Part shown: positions 7,828 to 15,416 of the stretch, piece after piece | Layout: the number at the start of each line of letters is the position of its first letter | How positions within the stretch are numbered: the stretch's first letter is position 1 | Source: Clostridiales bacterium | GTDB lineage: Bacteria > Bacillota > Clostridia > Lachnospirales > Lachnospiraceae | DNA: 64,000 bases | Assembly (NCBI GenBank): GCA_018365455.1 | Contig: JAGZJZ010000026.1 | Coordinates: forward strand, 1 to 64,000 | Direction: 5' to 3' | The notes under the pieces: generated by a model | Database searches by the model: none | What the model saw: only the letters and a program-made list of their open reading frames with translations | What the model was told of the DNA's origin: nothing | Position numbers and translations under genes: made by a program

Positions 7828-8368
7828 TTAAAACAGACTTAACTGTCTCTCTTTCAAACTTTTTACATTCCGGTCCTTCACGATGTCCTTATCTCCCAAT
7901 GCGCTGCAAAGCAGGGGTGAAGTCTTGTCGTATTTTAGATTATTTTCTAGGGTGAGTTCCTGATTTAAATTGGCATAACAATATACACAGCCATTTTTAC
8001 AGGTATTATATAATCCGATATCGATACTGGCAGCGCAGCCGCATTCCAGTCTCTGGTTCTTATCCTTTTCCACCTTAAGAGGACAGTCTATGATCCGGGA
8101 AAGCAGTCTGTCATCAATACATCTGCCATGTGCGATACCGTATTTTTCAAGATCAATATCCTCTGCGCAGGTTTCCAATGCGATCCCATACCGGGATGCC
8201 GTCTTGGAAAATGCCTCCGCCAGATATTCTTTTTCCTCCCTGTCTGCCGGGCGGATCCCCATCAGCTTCATTTTATTTTTCATCTTGGTATAAAAATCCA
8301 GATAGCTGAAAACACATTTCTTCGTATAGGGAGCAAGCACTTCCGCCATATATGCAAACTGCTCCAAA
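7828..8368 (-). pseudogene. DUF1848 protein, C-terminal part (gene split by the mobile element)
   Basis: This is the 3-prime part of a DUF1848 gene, a family with radical-SAM-like cysteine motifs and unknown biochemical function. The cysteine-rich signature is intact (CGCAASIDIG then NTCKNGCVYCYAN, about 60 residues from the end). The frame enters from the element end with no proper start or ribosome binding site. The N-terminal part lies at 17347-17738. Joining the flanks at the shared CCAAA gives QYHLEQFAYMAEVL across the junction, as expected for the family spacing. The fragment alone lacks the N-terminal half and is presumably inactive unless the element excises. Confidence 0.85.
8364..8368. 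repeat. attL core (CCAAA) of the integrated element
   Basis: CCAAA here and at 17342-17346 flank the element as direct repeats. Fusing the flanks at this pentamer restores an uninterrupted DUF1848 frame with correct family spacing. Serine recombinases exchange at a 2-bp core, which should lie inside this shared pentamer. Confidence 0.7.
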
Positions 8369-8376
8369 CAGATAAG

Positions 8377-8382
8377 TATAAT
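8377..8382 (+). promoter_or_regulatory. -10 half of the recombinase promoter, completed only in the circular form
   Basis: A perfect TATAAT lies eight bases inside the left end. In the integrated state the sequence 16-17 bp upstream is host DNA with no -35 box. At the right end TTGACA occupies 17333-17338. Joining the ends at CCAAA puts the two boxes exactly 16 bp apart, immediately upstream of the recombinase gene. This parallels Tn4451, where circularisation builds the tnpX promoter. Confidence 0.75.
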
Positions 8383-8429
8383 AAGGTTATAGGGAAGCGC
8401 GCACCCTCAAAGAAAGGAGGTTACACACC

Positions 8430-10781
8430 ATGAAGAAGCAGACAGAGAAAGACAAACTCACCGCCCTATACGAAAGGCTCTCCCATGACGATGAGCGAGC
8501 CGGGGAATCCGTAAGCATAGAGAACCAGAAGCGGATTTTAGAGGACTACGCAAGAAAAAACGGCTTTACCAATATCCGGCACTTTACAGATGACGGAATC
8601 CGTGGAACTACGTTCAAGCGTCCGGGGCTTGACGCTATGTTAGACGAAATCCGGGCGGGGAACGTGGCAACGGTTATCATCAAAGACCAAAGCCGAATCG
8701 GGCGTGACGTGGTTGAGGTGGGGCTTTTGAAGCGCACCTTTGACGAGTACCATGTGCGTTTTATCGCTGCAAATGACAACCTTGACACTGCCAACGGCTT
8801 TGATATTATGTCTATCTTCCGTGACGTGATAAACGAGTGGTACGTTGCCGACACCAGCCGCAAAATCAAGACCGTTTTCAAGTCCAGAATGGAAAAGGGC
8901 TTGCGCTGCTCTGGTAGTGTCTGCTATGGCTACCGCGCTTCCAAAGAGGAAAAAGGCGAGTGGATAATTGACGAGGAAGCCGCCGCCGTTGTGCGCCGTA
9001 TCTTCCAGAGCGTCCTTGCCGGGGAAACCGTAGCCAGCATAGCAAAGGCACTCCGCGCCGAGAAAATCCCTATCCCGTCCGAGCATTGGAAGCGGACGGG
9101 CGAGCCAGTCCGGGCGGCAAAATACACCGACCCCTACGCATGGTCGGCGACCACTATCGGCTACATACTGAAACGCCCGGAATACACAGGGCGCAAGGTA
9201 CTGGGGAAAACCGTATGCGAGAACTACAAGACCAAAAGCACCCGCAAGACCGCGCCGGAGGAACAGTATATTTTTGAGGACGCAATCCCCGCCATTGTGG
9301 ACGTGGAAACGTGGCAGACCGTACAGAAGATACGGGAAACCGTGCGCCGCGCCCCCAAGCGGCAGAACGCCCCGAACCGCTTGACCGGGCTTCTCTACTG
9401 CGCCGACTGCGGCTCTAAACTCACACACCGCTATACCCTTGTGCAAGGGAAATGGATTGAGGACGCTTTCATCTGCTCCGGCTACCGCCACTTAATCCAT
9501 GACTGCACCATGCACCATATCCCCACGGCGAAGATTGAAGCCGCTATCCTTGCCGTTATCCAGCGGGTAAGCTGGTATGTGCGGCACAATGAAAAGGAAT
9601 TTACAGAGCGTGTCCGAGAAGCGTCCGACCAGAACCAAGAAAAAACCGTCAAGGAATGTAAGCAGAAAATCAACAAGGCACAGAAGCGGCACAAAGAACT
9701 GGACGGACTTGTGAAAAAGCTGTATGAGGGCAACGCCACGGGCAAGATACCCGACAAATATTTTACCCGGCTTCTTGCCGAATATGACGAGGAACAGACC
9801 GGGCTGGAAGCGTCCATAGCGGAATGGCAAAAGCAGATTGAAAGCTGGAACGCCGACAAGCTGAAAACAGACCAGTTTATCCAGCTTGTGAAACGCTATA
9901 CCGACTTCTCCGAACTCACAACGCCCATGCTCAATGAGTTTATCGAAAAAGTGATTGTGCATGAGGGTGAGGGGCGGGGGAATGACCGCCGCCAGCGGAT
10001 AGACATTTATTTAAACTTTATCGGCGCATTTGAAGTACCCGCCCATATCGTCACCCCGGCAGAGGTGGAGGAACAACGCCGCCAGCAGGAGGAACAGGCG
10101 GCAAAGGAAGCCCGTTCAAAGGAGCTTCAAAAGGCGCGGTATGAGAAACGCAAGGCAGAGAAACGGGCATTTACCGCAAGGAAGAAAGCGGGGCTTCTCA
10201 CCCCGGAGGAACAAGAAGCGGAGGAAAAACGGCTTGCACATAACCGGGAGTGGCAAAAGGAATGGCGGGAAAAGCGCAAAGCCGCAGAGCCGCCCAAGCC
10301 GCCTAAGAAGAAATCCATAAAAGAGCTTATGGAGATTGAAAAGACCGGGGCAGAGCTTACGCCGGAGGAAACGGAACGGCTTGCAGAACACCGCCGGAAA
10401 AAAGCCACACAGCATAAGGCGTGGCGCGAAAGGCAGAAAGCCGGACAGCCAAAGACAAGAACACTCAAAGAGCTTGCCGCCGCCCAAAAAGAGGGGGAAG
10501 CCTTAACGCCGGAGGAATCGGAACGTCTGGAAGCCCACAGAAGCCGGAAGAAAACCGCAAGGGAAAAACTGGTACGGCAAGCCGAAACCGACCCGACAGC
10601 GGCGGCAGAGCTTGCAAAAAAGCGGGCGTATGCTTCCGAAGCCACCAAGAAATCCCGGCAGAAAATGTATGAGGAAGCCGCCACTGGAAACCCCGAAGCG
10701 GTAGAACGCTATGAGAATTATCTCGCCGTAAGGAGGGAAGCATACCACAGGAAAAAACAGGAATCAGAGAGAACCGCATAG
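8430..10781 (+). CDS. Large serine recombinase (element integrase/excisionase)
   Basis: The 783-residue enzyme should catalyse integration and excision of the element. The N-terminal resolvase domain (about 1-150) has the catalytic serine in YERLSHDDE and the RDVVEVGLL stretch. A recombinase domain follows (about 160-300), then a zinc-ribbon domain (CADCGSKLTHR with a later FICSGYR and Cys) and a long coiled coil. The last 230 residues are an unusual Lys/Arg/Glu-rich extension with three repeats, each marked LTPEE-(Q/T/S)-E, near residues 589, 642 and 690, about 50 residues apart. An AAAGGAGG ribosome binding site precedes the ATG. The only upstream promoter is the circle-joint one. Confidence 0.92.
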   Translation: MKKQTEKDKLTALYERLSHDDERAGESVSIENQKRILEDYARKNGFTNIRHFTDDGIRGTTFKRPGLDAMLDEIRAGNVATVIIKDQSRIGRDVVEVGLLKRTFDEYHVRFIAANDNLDTANGFDIMSIFRDVINEWYVADTSRKIKTVFKSRMEKGLRCSGSVCYGYRASKEEKGEWIIDEEAAAVVRRIFQSVLAGETVASIAKALRAEKIPIPSEHWKRTGEPVRAAKYTDPYAWSATTIGYILKRPEYTGRKVLGKTVCENYKTKSTRKTAPEEQYIFEDAIPAIVDVETWQTVQKIRETVRRAPKRQNAPNRLTGLLYCADCGSKLTHRYTLVQGKWIEDAFICSGYRHLIHDCTMHHIPTAKIEAAILAVIQRVSWYVRHNEKEFTERVREASDQNQEKTVKECKQKINKAQKRHKELDGLVKKLYEGNATGKIPDKYFTRLLAEYDEEQTGLEASIAEWQKQIESWNADKLKTDQFIQLVKRYTDFSELTTPMLNEFIEKVIVHEGEGRGNDRRQRIDIYLNFIGAFEVPAHIVTPAEVEEQRRQQEEQAAKEARSKELQKARYEKRKAEKRAFTARKKAGLLTPEEQEAEEKRLAHNREWQKEWREKRKAAEPPKPPKKKSIKELMEIEKTGAELTPEETERLAEHRRKKATQHKAWRERQKAGQPKTRTLKELAAAQKEGEALTPEESERLEAHRSRKKTAREKLVRQAETDPTAAAELAKKRAYASEATKKSRQKMYEEAATGNPEAVERYENYLAVRREAYHRKKQESERTA

Positions 10782-10831
10782 CCGCCCTGTCTGAACAGTA
10801 AAAGCAAAAAAGCAAGGGCGCATTGTGGAAA

Positions 10832-10956
10832 TGTGCATAACAGGCTATGGAATCATGGATAACTCTGTTCACAGCACATGGAAAAGCAAAGAGCAGCTTT
10901 CCCACGTCCTGCAAACAGAGTTACCCACAATTCCATAAGACAGCCAGTTATACACA
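10832..10956. other. Cluster of DnaA-box-like 9-mers, candidate replication origin of the element
   Basis: The 313-bp gap after the recombinase gene holds four close matches to TTATNCACA within 125 bp: TTATGCACA (10840-10832, minus strand), TTATCCATG (10862-10854, minus), TTACCCACA (10921-10929) and TTATACACA (10948-10956). An A/T-rich tract follows (about 11005-11080), as found beside many origins. The element encodes its own initiator and helicase-loader-like ATPase, so an origin is plausible. No ORF here has a good start signal. Confidence 0.5.
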
Positions 10957-11030
10957 TTACCACCAATGCCGACTACTACGGAATCTATTCCATCCCTATG
11001 CGGTTAAAAAAAATTAAACTAATTTTCCTC

Positions 11031-11058
11031 TTGACTTTAATATTATTTATGCTATACT
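11031..11058 (+). promoter_or_regulatory. Promoter of the AT-rich cargo genes
   Basis: TTGACT (11031-11036) and TATACT (11053-11058) are spaced by 16 bp and lie about 36 bp before the DUF2089 gene start. This would transcribe the DUF2089 gene and both small membrane protein genes independently of the recombinase. Confidence 0.6.
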
Positions 11059-11094
11059 TAATTTTGTTAAATCAAATATGAAAGGAGAATTGAA

Positions 11095-11391
11095 TTGGAG
11101 ATTGACAAGATACCACCGTGGATATTAGCCTTAGAACAGGAGGATGCTGCTTTTCTCAAAAATTTTGTATTGAAATCTGGTTCTTTAAAAGAGATAGCAA
11201 AACTATATGAGGTTTCATACCCTACTGTTCGATTGCGGTTAGATAAGCTCATTCAAAAAATTGAATTGAATGACCAGAAAGAAGATGAACCGTTCTCAAC
11301 TTTTATTAAAGGTTTAGCGGTTGACTCTCGAATAGATTTAGAAACCGCAAAAATCATTATTGAGAAATATAAGCAAGAAAAGGAGAAATGA
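11095..11391 (+). CDS. DUF2089-family small regulator-like protein
   Basis: A 98-residue protein resembling DUF2089, with a helix-turn-helix-like segment (SGSLKEIAKLYEVSYPTVRL, about residues 32-51) next to a conserved DPPW-like start (IPPWILALEQEDAAFL). It probably binds DNA and controls the two membrane proteins behind it. The start codon is TTG with AAAGGAG seven bases upstream. Base composition is far more AT-rich than the recombination and mobilisation genes, so this three-gene block looks acquired separately. The stop overlaps the region of the next start (5-bp gap). Biological role is unknown. Confidence 0.7.
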   Translation: MEIDKIPPWILALEQEDAAFLKNFVLKSGSLKEIAKLYEVSYPTVRLRLDKLIQKIELNDQKEDEPFSTFIKGLAVDSRIDLETAKIIIEKYKQEKEK

Positions 11392-11395
11392 TTTT

Positions 11396-11671
11396 ATGAA
11401 ACACTGGATTATTGTTATAGTTGCAATTACGTTGATGATTTTGCATGAACGGTTAAGTGCAACAAAATTTTGGTTTTTAGGCGGTGTGCTTCCATTAACT
11501 GGCATTGCAGCAATGGTTTATCAACTTATAATATCTAAAACCTATTTTTCAACACAACTTATTATTGCTTATGCTGTTTTCTTTATTATCACTATTTTAC
11601 TTTGGATTGTAGGACGGTATGAATACAGACAAAAGGAATTAAAACGTATGAAATCAAAGGACATAGACTAA
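11396..11671 (+). CDS. Small membrane protein, element cargo
   Basis: The 91-residue product has three predicted membrane helices (about residues 3-18, 24-45 and 52-72) and a charged tail ending KRMKSKDID. I do not recognise a family. AAGGAGAAATGATTTT places the start at 11396 rather than the earlier Met at 11360, which would overlap the DUF2089 gene. It is paired with the next gene, which encodes a protein of similar size, topology and tail (NKMKAKDM), suggesting two related subunits. DUF2089 regulators are often linked to small membrane proteins, but no function can be stated. Confidence 0.65.
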   Translation: MKHWIIVIVAITLMILHERLSATKFWFLGGVLPLTGIAAMVYQLIISKTYFSTQLIIAYAVFFIITILLWIVGRYEYRQKELKRMKSKDID

Positions 11672-11686
11672 TGGGAGGGATAACAA

Positions 11687-11974
11687 ATGATTGATTTGAT
11701 TATAGGATTTGCTGTTGCTGGTGTACTTTTAATTACGGAATACATCCTATGTACAAAATTAAAAAATCCACTTTGGGGCGGAATCATTCCCATACTCATT
11801 CTGATTGGAACGATATTTATTTTTGCAAGTGGAAAAATCCCATTTACAACAAAAAATCTGTTTCCATTTGTAGTAGTGAATACACTGTTTTTTGGAGATT
11901 GGGGAACAGGTAGGGATAAATATAAGAAATTGCAGCAAGCAGAAATAAACAAGATGAAAGCTAAAGATATGTAA
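11687..11974 (+). CDS. Small membrane protein, element cargo (second of pair)
   Basis: A 95-residue protein with three predicted membrane segments (about 3-20, 26-46 and 55-72) and a charged tail (DKYKKLQQAEINKMKAKDM). The ribosome binding site GGGAGGG lies seven bases before the ATG. It lies 15 bp behind the first membrane protein gene and shares its size, layout and tail motif, although the sequences are not obviously alignable throughout. No family recognised. It could form a membrane complex with its partner; that is inference. Confidence 0.65.
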   Translation: MIDLIIGFAVAGVLLITEYILCTKLKNPLWGGIIPILILIGTIFIFASGKIPFTTKNLFPFVVVNTLFFGDWGTGRDKYKKLQQAEINKMKAKDM

Positions 11975-12030
11975 CGGTGGCTTATCCCTAAATTATGTAA
12001 AATTCTTTGGGGAAGAAAGGGGGAATTTCT

Positions 12031-12474
12031 ATGGCTTGTACAGAAGCATACAAGGAGCATATCGAATATACATTTAATGCCTTTTGCAGAGTAGTCATAC
12101 GCTATGCTGCTATCAACGTATGGCGTGACAGGGACAAGCGGCGGCAAAGAGAAATATCTCTTGAATATCTTACAGAAGAAAAGTTTTATCCATTCTGTAC
12201 GTCAGACACATATTTCATAGACCCCTACAAGCAATACCCGGTTATGATATGCGGTCAGAGGGTTATCCTCACAAACGGAAATCTTGCCGCCGCTTTGTCC
12301 TCTCTGCCGGAGAAAAAGAGGGAAATCATTTACCTTTACTTTTTCGGACATTACACACAACAGGAAATCGGGGAACTATACGGACGCTGCCGGAGTACGG
12401 CGTGGCATCACATACACAGTGCCTTGCAAATGCTGTATGAAGAAATGGAGGTGCTTCTCCATGAGGAATCCTAA
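12031..12474 (+). CDS. Sigma-70-like protein of the element
   Basis: About 147 residues. The C-terminal part is a sigma region 4 type helix-turn-helix (LSSLPEKKREIIYLYFFGHYTQQEIGELYGRCRSTAWHHI, described here in pieces: LPEKKREIIYLYFF and the HTH QQEIGELYGRCRSTAW). Such genes are common in Tn916-like and Tn4451-like gut elements, beside a small HTH gene, and probably regulate element transcription. I prefer 12031 (MACTEAYK) with AAAGGGGG upstream over the ORF start at 12007. Its end overlaps the next gene by 14 bp, indicating translational coupling. Confidence 0.75.
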   Translation: MACTEAYKEHIEYTFNAFCRVVIRYAAINVWRDRDKRRQREISLEYLTEEKFYPFCTSDTYFIDPYKQYPVMICGQRVILTNGNLAAALSSLPEKKREIIYLYFFGHYTQQEIGELYGRCRSTAWHHIHSALQMLYEEMEVLLHEES

Positions 12475-12679
12475 ACTTGTGCCGTATGAAACTATTGTTA
12501 AAGCGACCAGCGGAGAGCCGGAAGCCGTGGACGAGGTTTTGCGGCATTACAGCAAGAGAATCCGAATTGCTTCTCTTGAAAGCGGACACGTCAACAAAGA
12601 CACAGAGGACAACATCAAGCGGCGGCTTATCGCTGCCCTGTTCCAGTTCCGCTTTGATGAACAGAAAACAGAAAATTGA
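12461..12679 (+). CDS. Small helix-turn-helix protein of the element
   Basis: A 72-residue protein starting MRNPKLVPYETIVKATSGEP. It matches the small helix-turn-helix ORFs that accompany the sigma-like gene in conjugative transposons; the conserved frame is FETIVKA-like with SGEPEAVDEVLRHY and the end RRLIAALFQFRFDE. The start ATG lies inside the end of the sigma-like gene (14-bp overlap), and GAGGTGCTTCTCC supplies the ribosome binding site. It is likely a regulator or accessory protein for the element; the exact role is unknown. Confidence 0.75.
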   Translation: MRNPKLVPYETIVKATSGEPEAVDEVLRHYSKRIRIASLESGHVNKDTEDNIKRRLIAALFQFRFDEQKTEN

Positions 12680-12709
12680 ATAAGTACCGCCTATTATAGC
12701 GGCATATGC

Positions 12710-12744
12710 AAGCAGTAAGTCTGAAAAAGATTTGCTGCTTTTTT
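12710..12744 (+). terminator. Probable terminator after the small HTH gene
   Basis: AAGCAG (12710-12715) pairs with CTGCTT (12735-12740), followed by TTTTGCG and another T-run at about 12751. The inner stem is weak. It lies about 30 bp after the HTH gene's stop. Confidence 0.45.
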
Positions 12745-12829
12745 GCGCTCTTTTTTAAAATTCCCACCCCCGCCAGCCGGAGGGATAACAGCAAAAGCCA
12801 GCAAAGCGGAATCCGTCACTTTCTAAGAG

Positions 12830-12932
12830 CAAGATTCTACCACAGTACCAAATTTCGCTAATCGCTCATTTTGTCCTATGGGAATCTTGTTGGGGTTGCC
12901 ACCCCAAGCCCGCCTTTTTGCGGCTTGCGCCG
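12830..12932 (+). other. Candidate oriT upstream of the mobilisation genes
   Basis: The stretch before mobC has an 8-bp inverted repeat CAAGATTC (12830-12837) / GAATCTTG (12882-12889), a second stem TTGGGGT-TGCC-ACCCCAA (12890-12907), and a GCGGC-TTGC-GCCGC hairpin nearby. Position directly upstream of MobC/relaxase genes and adjacent inverted repeats are typical of MobP oriT regions. The nic site is not assigned. Confidence 0.45.
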
Positions 12933-12968
12933 CTTAAAAAATCCACCCACGAAAGGAGGTTCACAGCC

Positions 12969-13364
12969 ATGAAAAGATACAACACGCCACACCGCCACCG
13001 GGTAATCAAGACACGCTTGACCGAGGAAGAATACGCCGAGTTTTCCGAGCGTGTCACCCTCTGCAAAATGAGCCAAGCCGAGTTTATCCGGCAAGCACTT
13101 ATCAAGTCAAGCATACGCCCGGTTATCACCGTTTCCCCGGTCAATGATGAACTGCTTTCTGCCGTTGGGAAACTCACAGCCGAGTACGGGAAAATCGGCG
13201 GGAATCTAAATCAGATTGCCCGCTGTCTGAACGAGTACGGCGCACCCTATAACGCCCTCTCCCAAGAGGTACGAGCCGCCACAGCGAAGCTTGCCGCCTT
13301 GAAGTTTGAAGTCTTGCAGAAAGTAGGTGAAGCCGTTGGCAACATTCAAACATATCAGCTCTAA
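12969..13364 (+). CDS. MobC-like relaxosome accessory protein
   Basis: The 131-residue protein has an N-terminal ribbon-helix-helix-like part (VIKTRLTEEEYAEFSERVTL, then MSQAEFIRQAL) and the MobC signature around IGGNLNQIARCLNEYGAP. MobC proteins bind oriT and help the relaxase nick DNA. A strong GAAAGGAGG ribosome binding site sets the start at 12969, excluding the upstream in-frame Met. It overlaps the relaxase gene by 38 bp (28 bp if the TTG start is used), so the two are translationally coupled. Confidence 0.85.
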   Translation: MKRYNTPHRHRVIKTRLTEEEYAEFSERVTLCKMSQAEFIRQALIKSSIRPVITVSPVNDELLSAVGKLTAEYGKIGGNLNQIARCLNEYGAPYNALSQEVRAATAKLAALKFEVLQKVGEAVGNIQTYQL

Positions 13365-14967
13365 AAATGCCGACTATGGAGCTGCCGAGCAGTACCTAAC
13401 CTTTGAGCATGACGAGTTTACCATGAAGCCCACACTGGACGGAAACGGGCAGCTTGTTCTCCGTGACGATTACCGCATATCTTCCCTTAATTGCGGTGAG
13501 GAAGATTTTGCCATAGCGTGTATGCGCTCCAATCTGAAATACGGCAAGAACCAGAAACGGGAGGACGTAAAGAGCCACCATTACATTATCAGTTTTGACC
13601 CCCGTGACGCACCCGACAACGGCTTGACCGTAGACCGGGCGCAACAGTTAGGCGAGCAGTTCTGTAAAGAACATTTCCCCGGACACCAAGCCCTTGTATG
13701 CACCCACCCGGACGGGCATAACCACAGCGGCAACATTCATGTGCATATCGTAATCAATTCTTTGCGGATTGAGGAAGTGCCGCTATTGCCCTACATGGAA
13801 AGACCAGCCGACACAAGGGAGGGCTGCAAGCACCGCTGTACAGACGCAGCTATGGAATACTTCAAAGCGGAAGTCATGGAGATGTGCCACCGGGAAAACC
13901 TCTATCAGATTGACTTGCTGAACGGGAGCAAGAACCGAATTACCGAGCGTGAGTATTGGGCGAAACGGAAAGGACAAGCCGCACTGGATAAAGAGAACGC
14001 TTCCCAATCCGCCACAGGAGAGCCGCCCAAGCAGACCAAGTTTGAAACCGACAAGGAGAAGCTACGGCGCACAATCCGCACCGCCCTGTCCTCTGCCGTT
14101 TCCTTTGAGGATTTTTCCGGGAAGCTGCTGCAACAGGGCGTGACCGTCAAGGAGAGCCGGGGGAGATTGTCATATCTCACGCCGGACAGGACGAAGCCCA
14201 TCACCGCCCGGAAATTAGGTGATGATTTTGACCGTGCCGCCGTACTGGAAGCACTCACCATAAACGCACAGAACGCCGCCAGAGCCGCCGAAACGCCCGC
14301 ACCCAGACAGGAATACCCCCGCAGCATAAAAGACCGTTTACAGCGTGGCAAAGCCGCCATAAACGCCCCGAAAAATGACGGAGTACAGCGCATGGTAGAC
14401 ATAGCCGCCAAGAAAGCCGAGGGCAAGGGGCGGGGCTATGAAAAGTGGGCGACCTTGCACAACTTGAAGCAAATGGCGGCTACCATGAGCGTTTACGAGG
14501 AATCCGGCTTTTCTTCCCCGGAAGAACTGGAAGCCGCCCTTGTCGCCGCCAGCGCGGAGCTGTCAAACGTCCATGCGGAACTGAAAGCCGTGGAAAGCAC
14601 TTTGCGGGAGAAAAAGGACTTACAGAAACAGCTATTGGCGTACATCAAGACCAAGCCAGCCCGTGACGGGCTGAAAGCACAGAAAACAGAGAAAGCCCGC
14701 AAAAACTACCGGGAGCAGCACGAAAGCGAGTTTATCATAGCCGAAGCTGCCACCCGGTTTTTTAAGGCACAGGGAATCCAAAAGCTGCCAGCGTCCAAGA
14801 CCTTACAAGCGGAGATTGAGCAGCTTATGAGTGAGAAGAACAGCCTTTACAACGAGTACCGGGAAAAGAGGGAACGCACAAAGGAATTGCAGACCGTAAA
14901 GGGCAACCTTGAGCAGATTTTAAGGCGCGAGCCGGAACGCAGAAAGGGGCGGGAAAATGAACGGTAA
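13327..14967 (+). CDS. MobP-type relaxase
   Basis: The 546-residue relaxase nicks oriT and pilots single-stranded DNA during mobilisation. The N-terminus carries the conserved start ATFKHISSKNADYGAAEQYL, whose Tyr residues are candidates for the nucleophile. The metal-binding histidine triad is in CTHPDGHNHSGNIHVHIVIN (about residues 126-145). The second half is rich in charged coiled-coil sequence (about 370-546). The frame opens at GTG 13327, but TTG at 13336, giving MATFKHIS, with AGGTGA upstream is equally or more likely. The end overlaps the next gene by 11 bp. Confidence 0.9.
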   Translation: MKPLATFKHISSKNADYGAAEQYLTFEHDEFTMKPTLDGNGQLVLRDDYRISSLNCGEEDFAIACMRSNLKYGKNQKREDVKSHHYIISFDPRDAPDNGLTVDRAQQLGEQFCKEHFPGHQALVCTHPDGHNHSGNIHVHIVINSLRIEEVPLLPYMERPADTREGCKHRCTDAAMEYFKAEVMEMCHRENLYQIDLLNGSKNRITEREYWAKRKGQAALDKENASQSATGEPPKQTKFETDKEKLRRTIRTALSSAVSFEDFSGKLLQQGVTVKESRGRLSYLTPDRTKPITARKLGDDFDRAAVLEALTINAQNAARAAETPAPRQEYPRSIKDRLQRGKAAINAPKNDGVQRMVDIAAKKAEGKGRGYEKWATLHNLKQMAATMSVYEESGFSSPEELEAALVAASAELSNVHAELKAVESTLREKKDLQKQLLAYIKTKPARDGLKAQKTEKARKNYREQHESEFIIAEAATRFFKAQGIQKLPASKTLQAEIEQLMSEKNSLYNEYREKRERTKELQTVKGNLEQILRREPERRKGRENER

Positions 14968-15343
14968 ACGCCCCTACATGGACTACCCACAGTACAGAGC
15001 CGCCCGCCGCCTTGTGCATGAGTGCTGTAACTATGATAACGGTAACTGTATTGTACTGGATAACGGCGAGCCTTGTGTATGCGTCCAGAGTATCAGCTAT
15101 TCGCTTCTCTGCCGCTGGTTCATTGCCGCCGTGCTTCCCCTTGACTGGAAACTGGAAGCCGCCCTACTCCACCGGGCAGAACTGAAACGCTGTACTGAGT
15201 GCGGCGGTCAGTTTCTCCCAAAATCCAACCGGGGGAAATACTGCCCCGATTGTGCCGGACGCATGAAAAGAACCAGAGCCGCACAGCGCAAGCGGAAACA
15301 GAGGGGGAAATGTCACGCTTTAGAAAATACAGAACCCCCGTAA
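14957..15343 (+). CDS. Cysteine-rich VLP-type protein of the element
   Basis: A 128-residue protein of a family found in gut Firmicutes mobile elements. Two cysteine groups are visible: an N-terminal set (HECCNYDNGNCIVLDNGEPC, about 22-41) and a zinc-ribbon-like set near the end (CTECGGQFLPKSNRGKYCPD). A very basic tail (RTRAAQRKRKQRGK) follows. Zinc binding and nucleic acid binding are likely; no function is known. It overlaps the relaxase end by 11 bp and is probably translated with it. Confidence 0.75.
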   Translation: MNGKRPYMDYPQYRAARRLVHECCNYDNGNCIVLDNGEPCVCVQSISYSLLCRWFIAAVLPLDWKLEAALLHRAELKRCTECGGQFLPKSNRGKYCPDCAGRMKRTRAAQRKRKQRGKCHALENTEPP

Positions 15344-15416
15344 ATCAAGGCTTCCCGGCTACTGCTCAACGGGTATGCGGTACATTTATCCTCTACCCCC
15401 GGAAAAGCCGTTTTAA

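Noticed and set aside
8365..8372. TTG start codon for an independent gene at the DUF1848 C-terminal fragment
   Set aside because: No ribosome binding site, and the frame continues upstream in the reconstructed gene; it is a fragment end.
8369..8380. ATAAGTAT shared by both element junctions as the recombination core
   Set aside because: The two copies are in different codon phases, so joining there breaks the DUF1848 frame, whereas CCAAA restores it with correct family spacing. An AT dinucleotide join (8372/17338) is in frame but inserts extra residues and destroys the promoter spacing.
10116..10914. Long minus-strand ORFs under the recombinase gene
   Set aside because: They are shadows of a GC-rich coding strand, lack start signals and family resemblance.
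10878..11081. Short plus-strand ORF with a hydrophobic end
   Set aside because: No ribosome binding site, it overlaps the DnaA-box region and its composition changes midway; it is probably not a gene.
13327..14967. Apparent frameshift between the relaxase start region and its body
   Set aside because: Recounting the bases around 13321-13390 showed one continuous frame from GTG 13327 to the stop at 14967; the shift came from miscounting.
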